Origin: Sporomusaceae bacterium FL31
GTDB lineage: Bacteria > Bacillota > Negativicutes > DSM-1736 > Dendrosporobacteraceae
Direction: 5' to 3'
DNA length: 49,046 bases
Assembly (NCBI GenBank): GCA_003990955.1
Contig: BIFV01000020.1
Coordinates: forward strand, 1-49,046
Of this stretch, positions 1 through 7,216 are shown in pieces. The translations under genes were made by a program, and so were the position numbers. The notes under the pieces were generated by a model. The model was not told the origin of the DNA. It saw only the letters and a program-made list of their open reading frames with translations, and made no database searches. The first letter of the stretch is position 1; every line of letters starts with the position of its first letter.

Positions 1-56
1 CTTATACGTCGAAAGTACTTGGCTGGAAACGGCCTGGGAGGATAGAAAGCTGCTGA
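1..56 (+). rRNA. rrf: 5S ribosomal RNA, 3' end (cut by window edge)
   Basis: The first ~56 bases carry the conserved 3' half of bacterial 5S rRNA: the GAAAGTACTTGG block, a short G/C hairpin, then GGGAGGATAG and the closing strand GCTGCTGA. A strong intrinsic terminator follows within five bases, as expected for the last gene of an rRNA operon. The 5' half lies outside the window, so the exact 3' end is estimated. Confidence 0.85.
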
Positions 57-60
57 TTTG

Positions 61-93
61 AAAAGCACTTACTTAACGGTAAGTGCTTTTTGT
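61..93 (+). terminator. Intrinsic terminator of the rRNA operon
   Basis: A perfect 12-bp stem (61-72 with 79-90, AAAGCACTTAC arm) with a 6-nt loop ends in a T-run. It lies directly after the 5S rRNA end. Confidence 0.9.
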
Positions 94-107
94 TATTTGG
101 ATAATAC

Positions 108-160
108 TTGACAAGAATATAAATTGTAACTAAAATATAAAAGACTGCGTGTATATACAC
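108..160 (+). promoter_or_regulatory. Promoter and palindromic operator candidate of the MarR gene
   Basis: TTGACA at 108-113 and TAAAAT at 131-136 are separated by 17 bp, a near-consensus SigA promoter. A perfect 12-bp palindrome GTGTATATACAC at 149-160 sits just after the expected transcription start, where a MarR dimer would block its own gene. The autoregulation is inference. Confidence 0.7.
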
Positions 161-188
161 CAACATCGATATAAAAGGCTGTGAAGTT

Positions 189-632
189 ATGAAATATATT
201 AAAGAGTGCACTATAAAACCTTCTCACCTATGTAATTGTCTTAATGTTCGGCGGGCATCCAGGGCAGTGACTCAATTTTATGATAAAGTTTTAGAACCAA
301 GCGGTCTGAAAGTCACTCAATTGTCTTTATTGAAGCATGTGAATCAACTTGGGCCTATTGCGATCAGTGAATTGGCTAAAGAAGTACGTATTGATCGTAC
401 AACTTTGAACCGAAATATGAAGCCTTTAGTAGATGCCGGGTTAATTGTTATAAGTCCTGGAAAAGACCCACGTGTTAAGGAAGTCGCATTATCTGATGCC
501 GGCAAGCAAGCCACAGCAAAGGCTTGGCTGCTATGGGAAGAAGCGCAAGGTGAAATAAAGGAATACCTTGGAGAAAAGGATTTGGCAACTTTGGTAGAAT
601 TACTTTCGAGATTAGAGGCTCTGATGCCTTAA
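189..632 (+). CDS. MarR-family transcriptional regulator
   Basis: This 147-residue protein has the winged-helix layout of MarR regulators. A helical dimerisation segment (about 20-45) is followed by the recognition region near 'ISELAKEVRIDRTTLNRNMKPL' (about 58-80), then a wing with the family pattern of charged residues around DPRVKEVALSDAG. MarR proteins are dimeric repressors that release DNA when they bind a small aromatic ligand or are oxidised. Two Cys near the N-terminus (about residues 8 and 16) could be redox sensors, but this is only a possibility. The ribosome binding site is weak. It converges on a nitroreductase across one shared terminator, so it need not control that gene. Its leader holds a palindrome suited to autoregulation. 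Confidence 0.88.
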   Translation: MKYIKECTIKPSHLCNCLNVRRASRAVTQFYDKVLEPSGLKVTQLSLLKHVNQLGPIAISELAKEVRIDRTTLNRNMKPLVDAGLIVISPGKDPRVKEVALSDAGKQATAKAWLLWEEAQGEIKEYLGEKDLATLVELLSRLEALMP

Positions 633-640
633 TTCTATTA

Positions 641-689
641 TAAGAAATGGACGTGAGCCGAATTCATTCGGATGCACGTCCATTTCTTA
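641..689. terminator. Bidirectional terminator between MarR gene and nitroreductase
   Basis: A 15-bp perfect stem (641-655 with 675-689, TAAGAAATGGACGTG arm) encloses a second small stem (CCGAAT/ATTCGG). It is placed between two convergent genes and has A/T tracts on both sides. Confidence 0.85.
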
Positions 690-711
690 CATAAGCATAA
701 TCACATTGGCT

Positions 712-1281
712 TTAGTTTATAATAATATCTTTCAATTTACGTTTTGGCACATGATGTACGGCTTGATCATCACGCCAGTATTTAATGTCACCATCGCTGT
801 CAATTTCATCAATGACAACGGTTTCCTTTGGCTTACCGAGTGCCAAGACTAGAACTATTTCATAGTTTTCTGATAAGCCCAGCACTTCGCGAAGTTTTTC
901 TTTTTGAATGCTAGCAATGATACAACCGCCTAGACCCATTTCGGCAGCTCCTAGTAAGATAGTTTGAGCTGCAATGCCGCCGTCAGCGGGGGTTGCCATT
1001 TTGAATCCTTCCTTTTGTACAATAACGATGTAACCTGATGGGCGCTCTCCAGCCTCAGGACCCGGCCAATTGGTAAGGTATCCGGCCCACGCTAATGTAG
1101 GATATATTTTTTCGTTTAGTTCAGGTGTATTAGCGAGATAATACTTTAATGCTTGCTTGTTGGCACCGGAAGGGGTTTGGCGGGCATAATCCACTAGAGT
1201 TTCTAGTTGTTCCCGGCTAATTTGTTCACTTTCAAAGAAACGACGATAACTACGATTGGCTTTTACAAGATCACGAAACAT
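712..1281 (-). CDS. Nitroreductase-family FMN oxidoreductase
   Basis: This 189-residue flavoprotein has the nitroreductase fold pattern. It opens with a RSYRRF-type motif (the family's R-S-x-R-x-F phosphate-binding segment), followed by 'TPSGANKQ' (SxxNxQ FMN site) and a C-terminal 'GGCIIASIQKEKLREVLGL...LALGKPKE' segment typical of small Clostridium-type nitroreductases. Such enzymes reduce nitro groups, quinones or flavins with NAD(P)H. The start chosen is ATG 1281, ten bases after a perfect AGGAGG. A TTG six bases upstream is too close to that site. The gene is monocistronic and convergent with the MarR gene. The physiological substrate cannot be told from sequence. Confidence 0.88.
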   Translation of the reverse strand: MFRDLVKANRSYRRFFESEQISREQLETLVDYARQTPSGANKQALKYYLANTPELNEKIYPTLAWAGYLTNWPGPEAGERPSGYIVIVQKEGFKMATPADGGIAAQTILLGAAEMGLGGCIIASIQKEKLREVLGLSENYEIVLVLALGKPKETVVIDEIDSDGDIKYWRDDQAVHHVPKRKLKDIIIN

Positions 1282-1717
1282 AAGCAATGAACCTCCTAAA
1301 GTATATTTTTAGTTTTACTACTCGCAGTGCTACGGATGGAAGTATCTTATTTTACTTTATCAGCTTGCAGATTCGAAAACGATTCCTGCCTTAGCTATTA
1401 GTATACACTTTTTTCCTGGTTTGTTAAATTACTACTTGTATAGTTTTTTCATTTTTCTGAGTTGAAATATTAAAAGTGATCACAATGGGTATTACTTAAG
1501 AAACAAAAGAAGTCATGCAGAGCTAAATTACGGAAAATTAGAATTTTTAAAAGTGGACTTGTTAGCAACGAAAAGCCATGCTATACTCAACAAAATAAAA
1601 AAACTCAATCTAACTGGTGCTGATTGAAGAGCAAAAACAGTAATTTTGAAACTTGCGTGATTATATATAATGCTGATTTAAAAGCCGGAAATTCATTGTA
1701 AGAAAGGACGGTTACAG
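1282..1717. other. Gene-free region with a promoter for the AnfO-like gene
   Basis: No ORF with a ribosome binding site was found in this 436-bp divergent intergenic region. TTGTTA at 1559-1564 and TATACT at 1582-1587, spaced by 17 bp, form a plausible forward promoter about 125 bp upstream of the next gene. The long AT-rich leader shows no strong hairpin. Confidence 0.55.
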
Positions 1718-2335
1718 ATGGAAATTGCGGTACGAGTGGGGAAGGATGGAAATACGACTACGCTTTACGAGCAAGGTTCAATTGTTGTATATCAAAAACA
1801 GTTCAATGTCTGGGTAACTAAGCGTGAGCATGTATTCAAGTTATTGCCTCAACAAGAGTTGCCTGAATTACGTAGAAATATGAAGGAACTTATGTTATTT
1901 CTTGGCTCATGTAAGATCTTTGTGATTAGTTCAATTGCTGGTATTCCCTATTTGATATTGGAGAAATCTGGGTTTAATGTTTGGGAAGCTGAAGGTAACC
2001 CAGGTGAATCATTGGATGAGGTGTTAGAAAAGGAAATGGAAGTAGCTTTAGCGAAGACTCAGATTCTTTCCATTCCGGAACCAATCGATATGGGCAATGG
2101 ATTCTACCGTATTTCGTTATGCGGTGTACAGAAATTGGGCAATGGTGCAACTTCGAAACAGGTGCTTCAGCCATTTTTGCGTAATAGGCGATTTTATCAG
2201 CTAGAAGTGCTATGCAACCATATTCCGCCATGGCTGGAAGCTGAGGCTCAAAGCGGTAGGTTGAAGTGTATTACTGAGAAAATCGAAACAGGAGAACTGA
2301 GAGTGCTAATTAGTAAACAGATATGTGAAGAATAA
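1718..2335 (+). CDS. AnfO-like protein (Fe-only nitrogenase accessory family)
   Basis: This 205-residue soluble protein matches the remembered pattern of AnfO (PF09582). The N-terminal half has a TLYEQG...VYQK...W strand set, then 'LRRNMKELMLFLGSCKIFVISSIAGIPY' (about 52-79) and 'LEKSGFNVWEAEG'. AnfO is encoded with the iron-only nitrogenase structural genes in diazotrophs; its exact role is not settled. No anfHDGK genes are in this window, so this is an orphan copy beside a molybdenum-type regulator and mod genes. That neighbourhood fits a role tied to Mo availability (inference). The start is ATG 1718 with an AAGGA site upstream; it has its own promoter and a strong terminator. The family call is moderate because it rests on memory of the pattern. 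Confidence 0.7.
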   Translation: MEIAVRVGKDGNTTTLYEQGSIVVYQKQFNVWVTKREHVFKLLPQQELPELRRNMKELMLFLGSCKIFVISSIAGIPYLILEKSGFNVWEAEGNPGESLDEVLEKEMEVALAKTQILSIPEPIDMGNGFYRISLCGVQKLGNGATSKQVLQPFLRNRRFYQLEVLCNHIPPWLEAEAQSGRLKCITEKIETGELRVLISKQICEE

Positions 2336-2399
2336 ATTCTACTTATTTGTACTTAGCGTTTAGGCCTTGGTTAATTGGAGACTGCCAAAAATTATGAGT

Positions 2400-2438
2400 C
2401 ATATAAAAAGCTGCTGTTAATCAGCAGCTTTTTATATG
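2400..2438. terminator. Bidirectional terminator
   Basis: A 17-bp perfect stem (2400-2416 with 2422-2438, core AAAAAGCTGCTG) with a 5-nt loop. It carries a T-run on both strands and serves the AnfO-like gene and the convergent integrase-like gene. Confidence 0.9.
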
Positions 2439-2462
2439 GCGAATCTATAAAGGGAGAAGCTA

Positions 2463-3389
2463 TTAATCAAGCGATAAGCGCAGACACTGACCAAGCTCTA
2501 CGTAGGAAAGGAAATCCCGGCGTTTGTAAAATGTTTGGGTAGCGTTATATTGGGCTAACCAGCGGTTAAAAGAAACTTCAAAATGATTGGAAGCTGTATC
2601 ATACAAGCGCATTCCTTCGAAGAAACGGCTCAGAGTAAACTTATGAAAGCTTTCTATTGTACCAAAAGATTGATCAGTGCTTTGCCAGGTTAAATCAAGC
2701 TGTTTTGCTGCTTTAGCTATGTTGAGACAAGATCCGTCATGAGAATGTCCTCGGTTTTTCTGTGAGCAGATGACTGTTGAGATTATTGCTTGACGTTGCT
2801 GATAAAACGGTAGGATTGCTTTTGTTAGTATATTAAATCCAATTTGTGAAGATCGTTCTTGTTGGAAGGCTGCAAAAGTATGACCGTTAAATCGATCAAT
2901 GAAAAGATGCAGATACATTGGACCATGAAATTTATGTTGTAATCTTCGCGATGTCAGACATTCATAAATCAGTAATTGCCCTGGAGAATCTGATTCTAGA
3001 TTGCGATCGCGAAAGGCTGGATTTAATCGTTCAATAAATCTGATTTGCTGTTCGCTAAGAACAGACTCTGTAGAAGTATGCAAGTTAAGTAGTTCGCGAT
3101 AGACTGCAGTTCGGCTGCCAACACCGCTTTGATCTTTCAATAAAGTTAATTCTGCTAATGTAAGTTCTAATCCATATCGCCGGAAGAAGTTCAATAGACG
3201 AAAGTCATTCCAGAAAGGATTATGCAGGCAGACCGCTCTGACAGATTCTTGCAATTTGTCAGTGAGTTCTGGACTGACTATTGCATAGCCAGCAGATTCA
3301 TCTAGGGTGTTCTGTTTGCTTTCTGGAAAATGCGGTGAAATATCAGGCAACGAATTCTCCAGAAGTAATAAGCGTAATCCGGCCGTCAT
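2463..3389 (-). CDS. DDE integrase-core protein, probably domesticated
   Basis: This 308-residue protein has an N-terminal helical/HTH-like half and a C-terminal retroviral-integrase (rve) fold. The candidate DDE triad is visible: Asp in 'LHLFIDRFNGHTFAAF', Asp in 'SHDGS' (IS elements usually have DNG), and Glu in 'GTIESFHK', followed by 'FNRWLAQYN' as in IS transposases. The start is ATG 3389 behind AGGAGG; the upstream extension of the frame crosses the leader hairpin. No terminal inverted repeats or target duplication flank it. It has its own promoter, a leader attenuator and a strong terminator, and the promoter abuts repeats shared with modA. This points to a resident gene under Mo-type control rather than a mobile element. 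Its function is unknown. Confidence 0.65.
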   Translation of the reverse strand: MTAGLRLLLLENSLPDISPHFPESKQNTLDESAGYAIVSPELTDKLQESVRAVCLHNPFWNDFRLLNFFRRYGLELTLAELTLLKDQSGVGSRTAVYRELLNLHTSTESVLSEQQIRFIERLNPAFRDRNLESDSPGQLLIYECLTSRRLQHKFHGPMYLHLFIDRFNGHTFAAFQQERSSQIGFNILTKAILPFYQQRQAIISTVICSQKNRGHSHDGSCLNIAKAAKQLDLTWQSTDQSFGTIESFHKFTLSRFFEGMRLYDTASNHFEVSFNRWLAQYNATQTFYKRRDFLSYVELGQCLRLSLD

Positions 3390-3465
3390 GATTATTGCAC
3401 CTCCTGTAATATATTTCGTTATTAGTTGTACACTTAAGCTTTTATCATACTGATTAAACAAAAAG

Positions 3466-3512
3466 GCCAACCCGACGTGAACCTGTCGGGTTGGCACTAC
3501 AATGTGACCAAC
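3466..3512 (-). promoter_or_regulatory. Leader attenuator of the integrase-like gene
   Basis: On the minus strand an 11-bp GC-rich stem (3485-3495 with 3466-3476, GCCAACCCGAC arm) followed by CTTTTTG forms a terminator between promoter and gene. An alternative upstream hairpin (GTTGG-CAC, loop, GTG-CCAAC; 3490-3512) shares the 5' arm, so the two are mutually exclusive. A short frame MELLVTL-stop (3520-3497) overlaps the alternative hairpin but has no clear ribosome site. Confidence 0.65.
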
Positions 3513-3541
3513 AATTCCATGCTTAATATGATAATGACTAT

Positions 3542-3607
3542 AGTATACACAATAAAAATATTGATTGCAAGAGTTTATGTTTGGTTATGTTGGTTTATGT
3601 TAGTTGT
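3542..3607 (-). promoter_or_regulatory. Promoter of integrase-like gene with upstream GGTTATG repeats
   Basis: On the minus strand, TTGCAA (3565-3570) and TATACT (3542-3547) are spaced by exactly 17 bp. Immediately upstream, 3580-3607 contains TTTGGTTATGTT, a GGTTTATG variant and TGTTAGTTGT, all repeated in the modA leader. This is a likely binding region for the HTH-PBP regulator encoded next door (inference). Confidence 0.65.
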
Positions 3608-3609
3608 AG

Positions 3610-4545
3610 TTAAATTTCAGAGATAACATCGCCCATTTGAGAAATATCGTACCCACCCATGCCAGAGATTTCATTTCGGAAATTTGTTGATTTTAATACA
3701 GCTAATACAGCCTGAAAGTGAGGCTTAGGCAGGTCTTCCTTACGAATAACCAAATCATAGCGTTCACGTTGCAATGGAATGAAATCTATTCCGTCCACCT
3801 GCAGTGCAGCTTTTTCAATACCGATACCAACATCAGCTTCACCACGGGCAACGCAGCTAGCGACTGCCAGATGACTCATTTCTTCGTGATTGTAACCTGC
3901 TATAGTTTGATGCTCAATGTTCAGTTTATGGAGCTTTTCGTCCAGCAGAACTCTAATACCGGCACCTCGCTCCCGGTTAACAAATGTGATGCCCGGTTTG
4001 GTCAAATCGGTCCAAGTCTGGATGTTTTTTGGATTGCCTTTAGCTACATAAAAGCCTGCAATTCGAAAAACTAAATTAATAACTACTGCTTTATGGCCTG
4101 GCAACAGTCGGCGTACATAGGGAGTGTTGTATTGATCCGAGTCACCATCCCATAGATGGGCAGTGACAAGGTTTGCATTGCCCCGGTAAAGCGCCATTAA
4201 GCCATCAATACTGCCAATATAGTTGCGAAGAAATTGAATATGCGGCATCTGTCGTTCTAAATGGCGGGTGAGGATATCAAGCGCAATATCCTGGCCGCAA
4301 ATAATTAGCCCGTCCTGGGGTGGAAAAGGTGTTGCTGCCGTTGGGGGAGTTGTATGTAATGCAGTTGGCTGAAGACCTTTGGAAATTTTTTTATAGTTTT
4401 CAAGGTCGGTGGCTTCAACACGCACTTTACGACCTACTTTATACGCGATTAATTCGCCGCGTTTTATTAGCTCATATACCGTGAAACGGGATATTTTTAG
4501 AATTTTGGCCACTTCTTCTGGGGTATAGGAGATATCATCAGGCAT
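3610..4545 (-). CDS. Excisionase-type HTH + periplasmic-binding-like domain regulator (molybdate/tungstate type)
   Basis: This 311-residue protein has two parts. Residues about 5-55 form a MerR/excisionase-type helix-turn-helix ('YTPEEVAKILKISRFTVYELIKRGEL...VGRKVRV'). After a Thr/Pro-rich linker (about 60-76), residues about 78-305 form a PBP_like (PF12727) domain resembling ModA-type binding proteins. No signal peptide is present, so the binding domain works in the cytoplasm as an oxyanion sensor. This architecture is often encoded beside molybdate or tungstate transport genes. Here it diverges from modA with overlapping promoters. The start ATG 4545 follows GAGGTG by 5 bases. Repressor or activator mode, and Mo versus W specificity, cannot be read from sequence. 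Confidence 0.85.
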   Translation of the reverse strand: MPDDISYTPEEVAKILKISRFTVYELIKRGELIAYKVGRKVRVEATDLENYKKISKGLQPTALHTTPPTAATPFPPQDGLIICGQDIALDILTRHLERQMPHIQFLRNYIGSIDGLMALYRGNANLVTAHLWDGDSDQYNTPYVRRLLPGHKAVVINLVFRIAGFYVAKGNPKNIQTWTDLTKPGITFVNRERGAGIRVLLDEKLHKLNIEHQTIAGYNHEEMSHLAVASCVARGEADVGIGIEKAALQVDGIDFIPLQRERYDLVIRKEDLPKPHFQAVLAVLKSTNFRNEISGMGGYDISQMGDVISEI

Positions 4546-4568
4546 AAGGTCACCTCAAATAATCAGTG

Positions 4569-4656
4569 TTGACTTCTATTATAGCACACTATATAATAAT
4601 TCATAATATAATCATAGTTTGGTTATGTTCGGTTATGATAGTTTGTGTTAGTTGTG
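4569..4656. promoter_or_regulatory. Divergent promoters and repeat operator of modA and the HTH-PBP regulator
   Basis: Forward: TTGACT (4569-4574) and TATAAT (4592-4597), spaced by 17 bp, drive modA. Reverse: a TATAAT (4578-4583) with a poor -35 (4601-4606) can drive the regulator. The early modA leader, 4611-4656, carries TTTGGTTATGTT, CGGTTATGATAG and TGTTAGTTGT. The first and last are repeated exactly at the integrase-like promoter. Confidence 0.7.
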
Positions 4657-4740
4657 TGCATTTTCTGTTCTTGTTTTATGTGGTCCTGTTTGAAATCATT
4701 TAAGGTATTAAAAAAATTACATAAAAAGAGGAGAGAAAGT

Positions 4741-5544
4741 ATGAAATCATCTCGATTAATGTTGATACTAACTATTCTTTTGGTTAGTATAGCCTTGCTA
4801 GCTGGTTGTGGCGGAACGAAAGAACAGCCACCTGCAGCGGCAGCTCAGCCAGTAGAACTCAATGTCTCAGCAGCGGCTAGCATGAAAGATGCTCTTGCGG
4901 AAGTGCAAAAGTTATATTTAGCTAAAAAGCCTAATGTAACTCTAGTATTTAATCTAGCTGCTTCAGGTGCTCTGCAAAAGCAAATTGAGCAGGGGGCTCC
5001 GGCGGACTTGTTTATTTCAGCAGCTGCCAAGCAAATGGATGAGTTAGAGGCTAAAAATTTGATTAAAAAAGAATCTCGCAAGAATCTAGTAGAAAACTCT
5101 TTGGTCATTATTGTCCCCAAAGATTCGACTTTAAATCTGAGCAAGTATGAAGACTTAACACAAGCTTCTGTGAAAAAAGTTAGTATTGGCGAAACTGAAA
5201 CTGTTCCAGCTGGCCAATATGCCCAAGAAGTTTTGAAAAAGTTGAATCTGTGGGATACTGTTAAGGAAAAGGCTGTCATGGCTAAAGATGTGCGGACAGT
5301 ACTGACCTATGTTGAAACAGGCAATGTTGACGCAGGCATTGTTTATGGGACTGATGCAGCAATTAGTGAAAAAGTAAAAACTGTAGCTACCGCTCCAAGT
5401 GGTTCTCATAAGCCTATTGTATATCCTGTAGCTATTTTAAGTGGGGCAAAGCAGCCTCAAGCAGCTGAAGAGTTTCTTGCCTTTCTTAATGGTGCTGAAG
5501 CCAAAGCAGTATTTGAAAAATACGGCTTTACTATGAGTAAATAA
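4741..5544 (+). CDS. modA: Molybdate ABC transporter substrate-binding lipoprotein ModA
   Basis: This is a 267-residue lipoprotein. A hydrophobic signal segment ends in lipobox LLAGC with the modified Cys at 23. The mature protein begins with 'LNVSAAASMKDALAEVQKLY', the ModA signature (oxyanion-binding AAxSL/M region), and continues with 'NLAASGALQKQIEQGAPADLFISAA' and 'DVRTVLTYVETGNVDAGIVYGTDA'. ModA binds molybdate or tungstate outside the membrane and hands it to ModBC. The start is ATG 4741 seven bases after a GAGGAG site; a frame extension upstream has no ribosome site and runs through the operator repeats. It is the first gene of the modABC operon; a hairpin follows its stop. Confidence 0.93.
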   Translation: MKSSRLMLILTILLVSIALLAGCGGTKEQPPAAAAQPVELNVSAAASMKDALAEVQKLYLAKKPNVTLVFNLAASGALQKQIEQGAPADLFISAAAKQMDELEAKNLIKKESRKNLVENSLVIIVPKDSTLNLSKYEDLTQASVKKVSIGETETVPAGQYAQEVLKKLNLWDTVKEKAVMAKDVRTVLTYVETGNVDAGIVYGTDAAISEKVKTVATAPSGSHKPIVYPVAILSGAKQPQAAEEFLAFLNGAEAKAVFEKYGFTMSK

Positions 5545-5550
5545 TCCAGA

Positions 5551-5590
5551 GGGTAGGAATCTAGTGGTTCCTACCCTATTTTACTTTTTA
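5551..5590 (+). terminator. Intercistronic hairpin between modA and modB
   Basis: A 9-bp perfect stem (GGGTAGGAA 5551-5559 with 5568-5576) is followed by an imperfect U-rich tract. Since modB and modC continue on the same strand without a clear new promoter, it probably acts as a partial terminator or mRNA-stability element giving more ModA than ModBC (inference). Confidence 0.6.
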
Positions 5591-5636
5591 AAATGATTAA
5601 TATGAGTTTCGGCAATACAGTGATTGGCAGGTGATG

Positions 5637-6353
5637 ATGGTGATAGATTGGCAACCGGTAATTCTTTCGTTGAAGGTAGCCGTAATTTCATTACTATTTG
5701 TATTTGTATTAGGTGTTGCGACAGCGTTAATTATGACGCGAAAACAATTTCCGGGAAAAGCGATATGCGAGTCACTCATTACAATGCCGATGGTTTTACC
5801 GCCAGTTGTAACAGGCTTTGCATTACTGTTACTGATTGGCAAGAATGGTCCTATTGGTAAGATTATGTCAGCTTGGTTTGATACTCAATTAATTTTTACT
5901 CAGACTGCGGCAGTCTTAGCTGCAATTGTTATCGCCTTTCCGCTTATGTATCAAAGCGCTAAGGCAGCACTCCAAAGTATTGATGATAGTTTGGAAGACG
6001 CGGCTCGTACCCTAGGGGCCAGCGAATGGCGGGTATTATTTACGATCACACTTCCGTTAGCGATGCCGGGTTTAATCGCTGGAGGTGTATTGGCGTTTTC
6101 TAGGGCGTTGGGGGAATTTGGTGCCACGATTATGATTGCAGGCAATATACCTGGCAAGACGCAAACAATACCGATTGCTATCTATTTTGCGGCTGAATCC
6201 AATGATTTAGTAGAAGCCGGTTATTATGTGGCTGTTATCAGTTTTATTACTTTTGGAGCTATCTTATGGTTAAACACCTGGTCTAAGAAAAACTCATGGC
6301 ATCCCGGAACATTGCGGGGAGGTAAACCGTATCGTGTTAAAAGTAACTATTAA
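5637..6353 (+). CDS. modB: Molybdate ABC transporter permease ModB
   Basis: About 238 residues with five to six membrane helices. It contains the permease EAA loop 'EDAARTLGASEWRVLFTITLPLAMPGLIAGGVLAFSRALGEFGAT', the docking site for the ATPase, and the ModB-typical 'TMPMVLPPVVTGF' segment. It forms the inner-membrane channel of ModABC. The start is ambiguous: GTG 5631, ATG 5634, ATG 5637 and GTG 5640 are in frame around an AGGTGAT site (5629-5635). ATG 5637 or GTG 5640 give the best spacing and the usual N-terminus. The 3' end overlaps modC by 20 bases, so the two are translationally linked. Confidence 0.93.
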   Translation: MVIDWQPVILSLKVAVISLLFVFVLGVATALIMTRKQFPGKAICESLITMPMVLPPVVTGFALLLLIGKNGPIGKIMSAWFDTQLIFTQTAAVLAAIVIAFPLMYQSAKAALQSIDDSLEDAARTLGASEWRVLFTITLPLAMPGLIAGGVLAFSRALGEFGATIMIAGNIPGKTQTIPIAIYFAAESNDLVEAGYYVAVISFITFGAILWLNTWSKKNSWHPGTLRGGKPYRVKSNY

Positions 6354-6969
6354 AAAATTCTTGCCTGATTTTGATTTGGAAATGGATTTTGAAGTGAAAA
6401 ATAATATTATGGTGCTGTTTGGGCCTTCTGGTTGTGGCAAAACAACAACACTGCGATGTATCGCCGGTTTGGAAAGACCTGATGTTGGCAAGATTACTCT
6501 TGATGATCAAGCATTCTTTTCTTCAGTGGAAAAGATATTTATACCTCCGCGGGAGCGTGGGGTCGGATATATGTTTCAGGATTATGCGCTGTTTCCACAT
6601 ATGAGTGTGGAAAGTAACATCCTTTATGGCGTGAAAAAGAAAGACAGCAAATCACAGGAATTGTATCGTGAATTAATCCATCTCTTAAAGATAGAATCAT
6701 TAATTCATCGAGGTATTAAGCCGCTTTCTGGTGGAGAAAAACAACGGGTGGCTTTAGCAAGGGCATTAATGGCTAATCCTAAAATATTGTTATTGGATGA
6801 ACCATTATCGGCATTAGACAGTGAGACACGCTTAGAACTACAGGACGAATTGAAAAATATGCAAAGTATTTGGGGAATACCGTTCATTATGGTTACTCAT
6901 GATCGTGAAGAAGCGGAGAAGCTGGGTGATCAAATTATTTTTATGAATAAAGGTAAGAGAGTAATATAA
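6334..6969 (+). CDS. modC: Molybdate ABC transporter ATPase, short form without TOBE domain
   Basis: This 211-residue ATPase has Walker A GPSGCGKT (30-37), Q-loop Gln82, signature LSGGEKQR (131-138), Walker B ILLLDEP (151-157) and H-loop His189. Classical ModC is about 350 residues, with a C-terminal TOBE/Mop domain that binds molybdate. This protein stops right after the ATPase domain. A free-standing Mop protein is encoded 250 bp downstream, so the regulatory domain may be supplied separately (inference). The start is GTG 6334 behind GGGGAGGT, inside the end of modB. A strong terminator begins at the stop codon. Confidence 0.92.
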   Translation: MLKVTIKKFLPDFDLEMDFEVKNNIMVLFGPSGCGKTTTLRCIAGLERPDVGKITLDDQAFFSSVEKIFIPPRERGVGYMFQDYALFPHMSVESNILYGVKKKDSKSQELYRELIHLLKIESLIHRGIKPLSGGEKQRVALARALMANPKILLLDEPLSALDSETRLELQDELKNMQSIWGIPFIMVTHDREEAEKLGDQIIFMNKGKRVI

Positions 6970-7020
6970 CAATAGGCAATTATGATATTTTTTTACCATA
7001 ATTGCCTATTGTTGTATATT
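6970..7020 (+). terminator. Terminator of the modABC operon
   Basis: A 15-bp perfect stem (CAATAGGCAATTATG 6970-6984 with 6997-7011) is followed by a T-rich tract. It overlaps the end of modC. Confidence 0.88.
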
Positions 7021-7026
7021 TTTGTC

Positions 7027-7055
7027 TTGATCAAATTATGTTTACGATATATAAT
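7027..7055 (+). promoter_or_regulatory. Promoter of mop
   Basis: TTGATC (7027-7032) and TATAAT (7050-7055) are spaced by 17 bp. The start codon is about 155 nt further on, leaving a long AT-rich leader (about 7062-7216) without a clear riboswitch fold or the GGTTATG repeats. Confidence 0.65.
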
Positions 7056-7216
7056 CAACTCAAGTAATAAAACGATTGTTTGTGTAAACTGCAATGCGAT
7101 AAAATTGACATTAAATACAATCCAAGGGGATTTGCAAGGTTGTGTGTTTGCTAATTGCATAATTTTAGATCAATTGGCAAAGATATTAAATATTAATTTA
7201 TTAGGGGGCGTAAGTT

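Noticed and set aside
2463..3389. Integrase-like gene as an active insertion sequence
   Set aside because: The perfect repeats flanking it are a terminator (2400) and a leader hairpin (3466), not related to each other; no target duplication or terminal inverted repeats were found.
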